Shown: positions 8,884 to 16,910 of the stretch, piece by piece | Position numbering within the stretch: the stretch's first letter is position 1 | Layout of the letters: the number at the start of each line of letters is the position of its first letter | Origin: Streptomyces carpinensis | GTDB taxonomy: Bacteria > Actinomycetota > Actinomycetes > Streptomycetales > Streptomycetaceae | NCBI RefSeq assembly: GCF_002154505.1 | Contig: NZ_MUBM01000072.1 | Location: 1-56,555 of the forward strand | Reading direction: 5' to 3' | DNA: 56,555 nt | Notes under the pieces: generated by a model | What the model saw: the letters and a program-made list of their open reading frames with translations, nothing else | Told to the model about the DNA's origin: nothing | The model's database searches: none | Program-made: the position numbers and the translations under genes

Positions 8884-10004
8884 GCGGGCTTCTTCCCCTT
8901 GGTCTGCGCTGTTGGCGGACACCGACGGAGGACTGGGACGGTGCGCCCCGGGGAGTCGTGGGCCACGATCACGTCGCGGGGGCTGATCCCGCCGTGGCCG
9001 GGGCCGCTGCCCGAGCTGTGCATGTCTCCCCAGAAGTGCGGTGGCAGTTCACGTCCCTGCCGCAGGGTCAGCCACAGCCGTAGTACGTGGCGCTTGAGGT
9101 CGGGCTCGTCGAAGTCCTCGTATCCCGTGCGGGAATGCAGGATCGCGTGGTTGCTGAGCAGCAGCAGGTCTCCGGCTTCGAAGTCGACGTCAAGTCGGAG
9201 CGCTGGGGACTCTGCCAGTTCGTCGATGAGGTCGAACAGTTCCACGTCCGCCGGGGCAAGACGGGGCACGTCTGGAAATCGCTGAGCGGACTCGAGGTAA
9301 GTGCGGTTGTAACGCATGCTGAGCTTGCCTGCCTGCCAGCACGCGAGGGGAACCGTCGAGTACGGACGTTCTTCGGGCGTCTGCTCCTCCCGGCGGTCGA
9401 GGAAGTGGGACCGGTACAGGCGCTCGACCAGGTCCGGCCGCCGGGCCAGGACCGCGTTGTAGACCGCCGCCGAGCTGACCACGGAGGTCCGTGCGCCGCG
9501 GCGGGCTGTTCGCAGGCACAACAGCCCCAGGGCATCGGATCCGTCGGTGTGGAACGGAAGTCTCTCTCGCGTTTGATATCCACGGGTTGTGGAATCGGAC
9601 ATGGTCCGTCCGGTGTCCCGGGCGTGCCCGAGCATGTGGCCCGCGGCGTTCTGCGACACCGGGACACCCAGGTGCTGGCCGAGCCCCCAGAACAGGGTGC
9701 TTGTTCCCGCTTGGCCGTACCGCTCGACCGGAATCCGTTTGACGAGCGCGAAGCCGCGTCCGTTCTCCAGCACGTCGGCGATGCGCTCCATCTCGGCGGC
9801 GAGGGTGCGCAGTGGAAAGTCACCGGCGCTCACCTTCAGGAGAGGAACACCCCGCTCGCGCACCGCGCGCAGGGCGGCCTCCAGTTCGTCGATCTGCGCC
9901 GGTGAGAGACGGAGGACCCACTCGTCGGAGTCCGCCAGGTCCGGCCCCTTCCACACAGCCGGCCCGGTGCAGGATCGGCGTAGAACGTTGGTCAAGCTCG
10001 TCAT
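8880..10004 (-). CDS. Fe(II)/2-oxoglutarate-dependent oxygenase (TauD/TfdA fold)
   Basis: A 374-residue TauD/TfdA-superfamily protein. The iron ligands are visible as His152 and Asp154 (FHTDGSD) with a distal His, probably His290 (NHAILHSRTGYEDF), followed by an Arg (about 309, HVLRLWL) suited to bind 2-oxoglutarate. It would hydroxylate or oxidatively cleave a small substrate using O2. ATG 10004 is preceded by GGGGAG. It heads the leftward operon, about 275 bases downstream of the predicted start site, and overlaps the CoA ligase by four bases. It differs from the second oxygenase of the regulon (13936-14853) in length and motif context, so the two probably act at different steps. Confidence 0.85.
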   Translation of the reverse strand: MTSLTNVLRRSCTGPAVWKGPDLADSDEWVLRLSPAQIDELEAALRAVRERGVPLLKVSAGDFPLRTLAAEMERIADVLENGRGFALVKRIPVERYGQAGTSTLFWGLGQHLGVPVSQNAAGHMLGHARDTGRTMSDSTTRGYQTRERLPFHTDGSDALGLLCLRTARRGARTSVVSSAAVYNAVLARRPDLVERLYRSHFLDRREEQTPEERPYSTVPLACWQAGKLSMRYNRTYLESAQRFPDVPRLAPADVELFDLIDELAESPALRLDVDFEAGDLLLLSNHAILHSRTGYEDFDEPDLKRHVLRLWLTLRQGRELPPHFWGDMHSSGSGPGHGGISPRDVIVAHDSPGRTVPVLRRCPPTAQTKGKKPA

Positions 10005-10285
10005 AGTGATCTCCCCAAGGTCGTGCGCCCGCCCAGCCGAGGTCAGGTTCAGTCCTGCGCCGGCTGGTATCGGAAATGACGCGAACGACTCCTCTCCTTT
10101 TGCCGCGGAAAACCCCATGTATTCGGCGCATGCATTGCTCGTGAGGCCATTGATCCGCAGGGGATTTCGACACCGCTTTTCCAGGACTGGTCAACGATTG
10201 GACTGTTTGCCATGGTGTTCTCCGTCGGTTGTCCGATCGGCCCGGACGCCCGAATCCAGGCGGTGAGCTCCGTAGCAGTGGTGCA

Positions 10286-10349
10286 ACGCTAGGTCACGAG
10301 CGCGGTCGACGCTTGACCTGGCGTGACACCCGACTTATCAATTGGGGAC
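10286..10349 (-). promoter_or_regulatory. Left AraC operator and activated promoter (toward oxygenase/ligase)
   Basis: On the minus strand a 40-bp box (10349 down to 10310) carries GTCCCCAA, TGATAAGTCGG, TGTCAC and AAGCG. It matches the right-hand box at 11471-11510 in 34 of 40 positions. Eighteen bases past the box lies TAGCGT (10291-10286), a -10-like TANNNT within CCTAGCGTTGC. The box covers the position where a -35 would lie, as in class II activation by AraC proteins. The remainder of the gap 10005-10367 contains no gene. Confidence 0.8.
10313..10341 (+). promoter_or_regulatory. Likely araC-gene promoter overlapping its own operator
   Basis: TTGACC (10313-10318) and TATCAA (10336-10341) are 17 bp apart on the plus strand, 27 bp before ATG 10368. 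Both lie inside the 40-bp left operator, so a bound regulator would block this promoter. Negative autoregulation is inferred. Confidence 0.5.
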
Positions 10350-10367
10350 AGAGCCTGGAGTGCGCCC

Positions 10368-11390
10368 ATGAAGCCCCTTGTCCGCAATGCCGCGCTGAGC
10401 AGCTACGTCGAGGTCAGCAAGTCTCTCGGCATCGACCCGCGGTCCCTGATGATGCGCGTGGGTCTGGACCCCGTCGGCCTCACGGTCCAGGACAGGTGGA
10501 TATCCGGCGTGGCCGTGGCCCAGCTGCTCGAGCTCTCGGCGGCGGCCTCACGCCACGAGGACTTCGGTCTGCTCCTCGCCGAGCGCCGCCGTTTCTCCAA
10601 CCTCGGCCCCATCAGCCTGGTCATCCGCGAGGAGCCCGATGTGCGCAGCGCACTGGAGCTTCTTGTCCGCCATGAGTACATGTACAACGAGATGCTCCAC
10701 AGCCGGCTCTCCGAGGCCAACGGCCTGGCCACCCTCAAGCTGAGCCTCGAGCCGGGCGAGGCCATGACGGCCCGCCAGTCCATAGAGCTGGCTGTGGGTG
10801 CTTTCCATCACCTCCTCCGCAATTTCCTCGGTACTCGCTGGCAGCCGGTGTCCGTGTGTTTCACCCACAGCCCGCCGGCGGACACCGGAACCCACCGGCG
10901 CGTCTTCGGCCCCGTAGTGGAATTCGACCGGGACTTCAACGGGATCGTTCTTTACGCCGACGATCTCAACACTCCCAACCCCATGTCCGACCCGCTGCTG
11001 CGGACATACGCGCGGCAGTACTTCGAGTCCATCGCCCTCTCGAGGGGCGCGACCGAACTGGACCGCGTGCGCGACCTGATCGAAGTCCTGCTGCCCACCG
11101 GGCGCTGTTCGATCGAGCAGGTCGCAGGCAGCCTCGGAGTCGACCGACGAACCGTCCACCGGCATCTGGCAGCCTCGGGTGAGACGTTCTCCTCCCTGCT
11201 CAACGCGACGCGTACCCAGATCGCGGAGCAGCTTGTCGCCAATCCCCGCCGCTCGTTGACGGAGATCTCCGGGCTGCTGGGCTTCTCCGCACCGAGCGCC
11301 TTCTCGCGCTGGTTCGGTGAGCGGTTCGGTTGCAGCCCCAGGCAGTGGCGCCTCAGGAGGGCCGAGCAGCAGCGCTTCCCGGCGGAATGA
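10368..11390 (+). CDS. AraC-family transcriptional regulator of the BKACE regulon
   Basis: A 340-residue protein. Its N-terminal half (about 15-200) resembles the arabinose-binding-like domain of OruR/GadR-type AraC proteins. The C-terminal double HTH spans about 240-335 (SIEQVAGSLGVDRRTVHRHL, then LTEISGLLGFSAPSAFSRWF). ATG 10368 has GGAG seven bases upstream. The gene sits exactly between two divergent catabolic operons and between two matching 40-bp boxes, which is strong context for it being their activator. It probably binds the pathway substrate or an intermediate. Confidence 0.88.
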   Translation: MKPLVRNAALSSYVEVSKSLGIDPRSLMMRVGLDPVGLTVQDRWISGVAVAQLLELSAAASRHEDFGLLLAERRRFSNLGPISLVIREEPDVRSALELLVRHEYMYNEMLHSRLSEANGLATLKLSLEPGEAMTARQSIELAVGAFHHLLRNFLGTRWQPVSVCFTHSPPADTGTHRRVFGPVVEFDRDFNGIVLYADDLNTPNPMSDPLLRTYARQYFESIALSRGATELDRVRDLIEVLLPTGRCSIEQVAGSLGVDRRTVHRHLAASGETFSSLLNATRTQIAEQLVANPRRSLTEISGLLGFSAPSAFSRWFGERFGCSPRQWRLRRAEQQRFPAE

Positions 11391-11470
11391 GGAGAAGCAA
11401 CCATCTGACGCCGCGACGTCCCTGGGGGCTGACGCGTCAGGGCCGGGGCGACACCAGTCGCGGAGAGCCG

Positions 11471-11534
11471 GTCCCCAACTGATAAGTCGGATGTCACCTC
11501 AAGTAAAGCGCCTGGCGTAACTCCGCCCTAACTT
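11471..11534 (+). promoter_or_regulatory. Right AraC operator and activated promoter (toward BKACE operon)
   Basis: The 40-bp box 11471-11510 carries GTCCCCAA, TGATAAGTCGG, TGTCAC and AAGCG. Eighteen bases after it comes TAACTT (11529-11534) within CCTAACTTTGC, a -10-like element at the same offset as in the left module. The next gene starts at 11755, so the leader would be about 215 nt. Nothing else in the gap 11391-11754 looks coding. Confidence 0.8.
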
Positions 11535-11754
11535 TGCCTTACCGCAAGGGAGACCGCCGGCCCCACGAACACGAGCAGGGACCCTGCCCGCAGCCGCAGA
11601 TCTCCCAGGACCCGTTGATCACGTCCGGGAGCTGCCCTCGTGCCCCGGAGTCCCGTCTGCAGTCTCACTCCCATCCTCGCCAAGCCCTCAGGTCCCGCAC
11701 CGCAGGCAGCGATGTGCGCAGCGAGTGAAGACCCATCATCAAAGGAGATGGACC

Positions 11755-12813
11755 GTGCACTTCTTCGACGACTCCCTGTACCCGGAGAACCAGGAGAAGC
11801 TGGTCATCCAGGCCGCGCCCTACGGGCCGGAGTGGCTGCCCGGTGATGCCGACGACCTCCCGCTCACCATGGACGAGCACGTACAGGCGGCGGTCGACTG
11901 CTACAACGCCGGCGCCACGGTTCTCCACATCCATGTGCGCGAACTGGACGGCCACGGCTCCAAGCGCATGTCCATGTTCAACGAGCTGATGGGCCGACTG
12001 CGCGAGGCCGTGCCGGACATGGTCCTGCAGATCGGCGGGTCGATCTCCTTCGCCCCCGAGGACGAGGGCGCCGACGCCAAGTGGCTCAGCTACGACACCC
12101 GCCACATGGTCGCCGAGATCTCTCCTCGGCCGGACCAGGTGACGATCGCGATCAACACCAACCAGATGAACATCGTCGAGCTCTTCGACGACGAGGACAT
12201 CGAGGGCACGTCCATCGCCAAGCCGGCGTACTACAAGGCCTACCGGGACATGGTCGTCGAGGCCGGGCCGGACTTCTACCTGGAGCACCTCAAGCGGCTT
12301 CGCGCCAACGACATCCAGCCGCACTTCCAACTCGCCAACACAGCGCAGCTGGAGACCGTGGAGCGGCTGATCCGCAAGGGCGTCTACAGCGGTCCGCTGG
12401 TGCTCAACTACGTCGCCATCGGCGGCGGGTTCGCCGGCCGGCACCCGGCTGACCTGATCGAGTTCGTCCGCCGTGTCCCGGACGGCGCCGTGCTCACCAT
12501 CGAGGCCTCCATGCGCGCGGTGGCGCCGATGAATGCGATCGGCATCGCCCTGGGCGCGCACGTCCGGGTGGGCAACGAGGACAACCTGTGGCGGCGCAAA
12601 GGCGAGCGGATGTCCTCGGTGCAGCAGGTCGAGCAGATGGTACAGATCGCAGGCGCGCTCGGCCGTGAGATCGCCACCGGGCAGGAGGCGAAGAAGATCT
12701 ACAAGATCGGCGAATGGTACTCGGACGCCGACGAGACCCTGGCCCAGCTCGGCATGGTGCCCAACCGCCGTCCCGGCCGACGCGGCTTCATGTTGCGCGA
12801 CGTCAAGAGCTGA
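11755..12813 (+). CDS. Beta-keto acid cleavage enzyme (BKACE, DUF849 family)
   Basis: A 352-residue TIM-barrel enzyme. BKACE proteins condense a beta-keto acid with acetyl-CoA and split it into acetoacetate and a new CoA ester. The metal-binding pair His58/His60 (VLHIHVRE) and the Glu275-Asp276 motif (RVGNEDNLW) are intact. GTG 11755 has AAAGGAG upstream. It is the first gene of the rightward AraC-controlled operon. The acetoacetyl-CoA synthetase at the far end of the same run (16911) fits the predicted product. It differs clearly from the carnitine-type BKACE at 31297-32226, so the keto acid is probably different and cannot be named from sequence. Confidence 0.88.
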   Translation: MHFFDDSLYPENQEKLVIQAAPYGPEWLPGDADDLPLTMDEHVQAAVDCYNAGATVLHIHVRELDGHGSKRMSMFNELMGRLREAVPDMVLQIGGSISFAPEDEGADAKWLSYDTRHMVAEISPRPDQVTIAINTNQMNIVELFDDEDIEGTSIAKPAYYKAYRDMVVEAGPDFYLEHLKRLRANDIQPHFQLANTAQLETVERLIRKGVYSGPLVLNYVAIGGGFAGRHPADLIEFVRRVPDGAVLTIEASMRAVAPMNAIGIALGAHVRVGNEDNLWRRKGERMSSVQQVEQMVQIAGALGREIATGQEAKKIYKIGEWYSDADETLAQLGMVPNRRPGRRGFMLRDVKS

Positions 12814-12920
12814 TCCGACCCGCGAGCGGCGGTCGCGGGACGGGGACAGCACCCAAGCTGGCGCGACTGGGGCCGTCCCGCGACCGCCACCACTCCACAC
12901 ACGAGCAAACGGAGCAAGTC

Positions 12921-13892
12921 ATGGCACACGCCATTCACTTCCACGAATCCGGTGGTCCCGACGTCATGCGGTGGGAAGAGGTGGACGTAGGCGATCCGGG
13001 CCCGGGCGAGGTACGGATCCGGCACGTCGCCGTCGGGCTCAACTTCGCCGACACCTATTTCCGCACCGGCCTGTATCCGGCTGCGCTGCCCGCGGGGCTC
13101 GGGGTGGAGGCCTCGGGTGTGATCGAGGCGGTGGGCGAGGGCGTCACGCACGTCGCCGAGGGCGACCGGGTGACCTACACCGGCAGCCCACTGGGTGCCT
13201 ACAGCACGGAACGGGTCATGCCCGCGGATTCGCTGATCAGGCTGCCGGAGGAGATCACCTGCGAGACCGCCGCGGCGATGACCATGCGCGGCCTCACCTC
13301 GGCCTACCTGCTGCGCCGGATCAGCCCGCTGAAGGCCGGCGACACCGTGCTGCTGCACGCGGCCGCGGGCGGCGTCGGCCTGATCTTCTCCCAGTGGGCC
13401 AAGCTGCTCGGCATCACCGTGATCGGCACGGTCTCCAGCGACGAGAAGGCCGAGATCGCCCGCGCCCACGGTTGCGAGCACATCGTTTACTACCGGCGCG
13501 AAGACGTCGCCGAGCGGGTGCGCGAGCTGACCGACGGCAAGGGCGTCCCGGTCGTCTTCGACAGCATCGGCAAGGACACCGTCGCCGGCTCGATGGCCTC
13601 GCTGCAGCGCCGCGGCCTGCTGGTGTGCTTCGGCACCGCGTCCGGAGTACCGCCGCTCGACGCCATGCAACTGGCCGTTCACGGCTCGCTCTTCGTGACC
13701 CGGCCCGCGCTCGCCGACTACATCGCCGAACCGGCGGCGCGGGACGCCCTGGCCGGTGAGCTGTTCGGACACGTCGCGTCCGGACGCATCAAGATCGAGA
13801 TCAACCAGCGTTACGCACTCAAGGACGCACAGCAGGCACACCGCGACCTGGAGGCAGGACGGACCACGGGATCCTCGATCTTCGTCCTCTGA
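12921..13892 (+). CDS. Quinone oxidoreductase-like NADPH dehydrogenase (MDR family)
   Basis: A 323-residue zinc-less medium-chain dehydrogenase/reductase of the quinone oxidoreductase type. The N-terminal GroES-like domain contains VGLNFADTYFRTGLYP. The Rossmann domain has the cofactor motif AAAGGVGLIFSQWAKLLG, and the structural-zinc cysteines of alcohol dehydrogenases are absent. Likely role: NADPH-linked reduction of an enone, quinone or other conjugated carbonyl in the AraC-controlled pathway. ATG 12921 has GGAG six bases upstream. It lies 107 bp after the BKACE gene and 43 bp before the next oxygenase. Confidence 0.85.
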   Translation: MAHAIHFHESGGPDVMRWEEVDVGDPGPGEVRIRHVAVGLNFADTYFRTGLYPAALPAGLGVEASGVIEAVGEGVTHVAEGDRVTYTGSPLGAYSTERVMPADSLIRLPEEITCETAAAMTMRGLTSAYLLRRISPLKAGDTVLLHAAAGGVGLIFSQWAKLLGITVIGTVSSDEKAEIARAHGCEHIVYYRREDVAERVRELTDGKGVPVVFDSIGKDTVAGSMASLQRRGLLVCFGTASGVPPLDAMQLAVHGSLFVTRPALADYIAEPAARDALAGELFGHVASGRIKIEINQRYALKDAQQAHRDLEAGRTTGSSIFVL

Positions 13893-13935
13893 GTCCACCA
13901 CGACCCGCACTACACGTCACCCAGGAGTGAGCACC

Positions 13936-14853
13936 ATGCCCCAGACCGTCAACCCGAGGGAAGACACACCCGCCTTGGTGCGCCCGGGCGTCCTCCGTAC
14001 TTCGATCAATGTCGAGCCGCTGACCTGCACCATCGGCGCCGAACTGTCCGGGGTGAACCTCGGCGACGCCGCACGCGACGACGACCTGTTCGCCGAGATC
14101 AAGCAGCTGCTGCTGCAGTACAAGGTCCTGTTCCTGCGGGACCAGGACATCACCCGCGCCGAGCACGTCGCCTTCGCCGCGCGCTTCGGCTCGCTGGAGG
14201 ACCACCCGGTGCTCGGCAGTGACCCGGACCACCCGGGGTTGGTCCGCATCTACAAGGACCTGAACAGCAAGCCCGAGCACTACGAGAATGCGCTCCACTG
14301 CGACGGCACCTGGCGCGAGTGCCCGCCCATGGGAGCCGTACTGCGCTGCGTGGAGACGCCCGAGGTGGGCGGCGACACGATCTGGATCAACATGGCCGAG
14401 GCATACCGCAGGCTGCCCGAGCACATCAAGACGCAGATCGCGGGGCTGCGTGCACGGCACAGCATCGAGGCGAGCTTCGGTGCCGTCATGCCGATGGAGC
14501 AGCGGCACCGGCTGAAGGCACAGTACCCGGACGCGGAGCACCCCGTGGTGCGCACCCACCCCGAGACCGGCGAGCAGATCCTCTTCGTGAACTCCTTCAC
14601 CACGCACTTCGTCAACTACCACACACCGCAGAACGTGCGATTCGGCCAGGACCACGCGCCCGGCGCCGCCAACCTCCTCCACTACCTGACCAGCCAGGCG
14701 GCCGTCCCCGAGTACCAGGTGCGCTGGCGCTGGCAGAAGAACAGCGTGGCCGTCTGGGACAACCGCTCCACACAGCACTACGCCGTCCAGGACTACTGGC
14801 CCGCCGTCCGCAAGATGGAGCGCGCCGGAATCGTCGGTGACAGAACCTTCTGA
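13936..14853 (+). CDS. TauD/TfdA-family Fe(II)/2-oxoglutarate dioxygenase
   Basis: A 305-residue dioxygenase close in layout to taurine and 2,4-D dioxygenases. Iron ligands are His121 and Asp123 (HCDGTW) and distal His281 (STQHYAVQDY), with Arg292 placed for 2-oxoglutarate. Such enzymes hydroxylate the carbon next to a leaving group (sulfonate, ether, sulfate ester), releasing an aldehyde or keto acid. The substrate is not predictable here. ATG 13936 is preceded by CCAGGAG. Together with the oxygenase at 8880-10004 it gives the regulon two O2-dependent steps. Confidence 0.88.
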   Translation: MPQTVNPREDTPALVRPGVLRTSINVEPLTCTIGAELSGVNLGDAARDDDLFAEIKQLLLQYKVLFLRDQDITRAEHVAFAARFGSLEDHPVLGSDPDHPGLVRIYKDLNSKPEHYENALHCDGTWRECPPMGAVLRCVETPEVGGDTIWINMAEAYRRLPEHIKTQIAGLRARHSIEASFGAVMPMEQRHRLKAQYPDAEHPVVRTHPETGEQILFVNSFTTHFVNYHTPQNVRFGQDHAPGAANLLHYLTSQAAVPEYQVRWRWQKNSVAVWDNRSTQHYAVQDYWPAVRKMERAGIVGDRTF

Positions 14854-14884
14854 GCCCCCGACAGAGACGAGAAAGGTGACGCCG

Positions 14885-16216
14885 ATGGGACTTCACACTG
14901 CCGGCAGGGCCGTGCCGGGGACGTCTCCTGCCGAGCCGGCCGTATCCCGCGGGTATGCCTGGCTGGTGTTCGCCCTGAGTTTCGGGCTTCTGCTGTCCGA
15001 CTACATGTCGCGGCAGGTCCTCAACGCGGTCTTTCCGCTGCTGAAGGCGGAATGGCTCTTGTCCGACGCCCAGTTGGGTTCTCTCAGCGGCATCGTGGCG
15101 CTGATGGTGGGTGTGCTCACCTTCCCCTTGTCGCTCCTGGCGGACCGCTGGGGCCGGGTCAGAAGTCTGGTGATCGCCGCGGTGGTGTGGAGTCTGGCGA
15201 CCTTGGGCTGCGCGGTGTCCGCGGACTACGGCGAGATGTTCCTGGGCCGGTTCATGGTCGGTGTCGGTGAGGCGGCGTACGGGAGCGTCGGTATCGCGGT
15301 GGTCCTCAGCGTCTTCCCCGTCACCCTGCGGGCCACGCTCTCCGGAGCGTTCATCGGGGGAGGCGCCTTCGGCTCGGTGCTGGGTGTGTCGATCGGCGGC
15401 GTCGCGGCCCAGCAGCTGGGCTGGCGCTGGGCGTTCGGCATCATGGGGATCTTCGGGCTGGCGCTGGCCGCGATCTATGCCCTCGTGGTCACTGAGACGA
15501 GACTGGAGCCAACGTCCGGCGGCCGTGGAGGAACGCCGGGTGAACGCACGGCCATCCGGAGCCTGCTGCCGCGGCTGTTCTCGTCGGTCTCCGTGGTCTG
15601 CGCCTACATCGGCAGCGGACTGCAGATGTTCGTTGCGATGGCCCTGATGGCCTGGACACCCAGTTTCTTCAATCGCTACTACTCCTTGGCTCCCGCGAAG
15701 GCGGGAGTGGCTGCCGGGGTCTTCGCGCTGATCACCGGTATCGGCATGATCGGCGGCGGGATCGTCTCTGATCGTCTCAGCCGCAGGACCGCGGCCCGGA
15801 AGTGGAGCGTCGCGATCACCTGCAGCCTCGGATCACTCGTGTTGCTGATGACCGGATTCCTGCTGTCGGTCGGCGTGCTGCAACTCGTACTGATCGGCGC
15901 TGGGGCACTGCTGTGCAATGCCACAGCCGGACCCGCGGCCGCCATGGTGGCGAATCTGACGCCCACGGCCATCGCCGCGACGGCCATGGCCACGCTCACC
16001 CTGGCCAACAGCCTGCTCGGGCTCGCCCCCGGGCCCGCCGTGACGGGCATGCTCGCGGATCGCCTCGGCCTGCTCGGAGCACTGCAGATGATCCCGCTCG
16101 TCGCGTTCGCGGCCGGTGCCGCGTTCACCATCGGCAAGCTCTTCTACGAAAAGGATCTACGTCGCCTGGGCGTGCTCCCCGACGTGCCGCTCAAGAACCT
16201 GGAACCGCAGCCATGA
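14885..16216 (+). CDS. MFS transporter, probable substrate importer of the regulon
   Basis: A 443-residue major facilitator protein with about 12 membrane helices in two halves. MFS signature loops are visible (LLADRWGRVRS after helix 2; IVSDRLSRRTAARK in the second half). The family resembles spinster-like or organic-anion MFS carriers. ATG 14885 has AAAGGTG upstream. It is co-oriented with the catabolic genes, and its stop overlaps the next start (ATGA at 16213), so coupling is likely. Import of the growth substrate is the simplest role, but export cannot be excluded. Confidence 0.85.
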   Translation: MGLHTAGRAVPGTSPAEPAVSRGYAWLVFALSFGLLLSDYMSRQVLNAVFPLLKAEWLLSDAQLGSLSGIVALMVGVLTFPLSLLADRWGRVRSLVIAAVVWSLATLGCAVSADYGEMFLGRFMVGVGEAAYGSVGIAVVLSVFPVTLRATLSGAFIGGGAFGSVLGVSIGGVAAQQLGWRWAFGIMGIFGLALAAIYALVVTETRLEPTSGGRGGTPGERTAIRSLLPRLFSSVSVVCAYIGSGLQMFVAMALMAWTPSFFNRYYSLAPAKAGVAAGVFALITGIGMIGGGIVSDRLSRRTAARKWSVAITCSLGSLVLLMTGFLLSVGVLQLVLIGAGALLCNATAGPAAAMVANLTPTAIAATAMATLTLANSLLGLAPGPAVTGMLADRLGLLGALQMIPLVAFAAGAAFTIGKLFYEKDLRRLGVLPDVPLKNLEPQP

Positions 16217-16797
16217 GCCCCTCCATACCGCCGGCGGTCGTGATAGTGCCCGGACTGCGTGACCACGTGCCGGATCACTGGCAGACCATCCTCGCCGACA
16301 AGATCGCCGACGCCCGTACCGTTCCACCGCTGACCAACGACCGACTCAGCTGCGACGCCCAGGTCGCCGCCCTGGATGAGGTGCTGTCGGACGTCTCCGG
16401 GCCGGTCGTACTGGTCGCCCACAGCGCCGGGGTGATGACCACCGTGCACTGGGCGCGACGCCACCGGCGCCCGGTCAGGGGAGCCCTGCTGGCCGCACCC
16501 CCCGACTTCGACACTCCACTCCCGGAGGGCTACCCCACCCTCGAAGCACTGACCGAGAACGGCTGGACGCCCGCACCGCGGACACCGTTGCCCTTCCCGA
16601 GTATCGTCGCGGCGAGCACGAACGACCCCCTCGCCGACTTCGACCGCGTAGCCGCTCTCGCCGGTGCCTGGGGCAGCCGCCTCGAGAACCTGGGCCCGGT
16701 CGGGCACCTCAACCCTGCCGCCGGGTACGGCGAATGGCCGCGAGCCGAGGAGTTCATCCGAGAGCTCGGCCTGACCTCGCCGGACACGTCCGCCTGA
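16213..16797 (+). CDS. RBBP9/YdeN-type alpha/beta hydrolase
   Basis: A 194-residue small serine hydrolase. The nucleophile Ser71 sits in VAHSAG, Asp138 in STNDPLADF and His165 in GPVGHLNP. The start of the fold is typical of the RBBP9/YdeN group (VIVPGLRDHVPDHWQ). ATG 16213 overlaps the MFS stop. Within the operon it could hydrolyse an ester, lactone or thioester of the pathway; no specific substrate is visible. Confidence 0.82.
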   Translation: MSPSIPPAVVIVPGLRDHVPDHWQTILADKIADARTVPPLTNDRLSCDAQVAALDEVLSDVSGPVVLVAHSAGVMTTVHWARRHRRPVRGALLAAPPDFDTPLPEGYPTLEALTENGWTPAPRTPLPFPSIVAASTNDPLADFDRVAALAGAWGSRLENLGPVGHLNPAAGYGEWPRAEEFIRELGLTSPDTSA

Positions 16798-16910
16798 CGT
16801 ACGACGCCGGTCCCTCGGGCTCCCTGCTGTCCTCGTCGGGCAGGAGGGAGCCGTGCGTGCCGAGCGCGCATCGGTCCCACCACCCGCACGACACCGCCGT
16901 GGAGGCGCTG

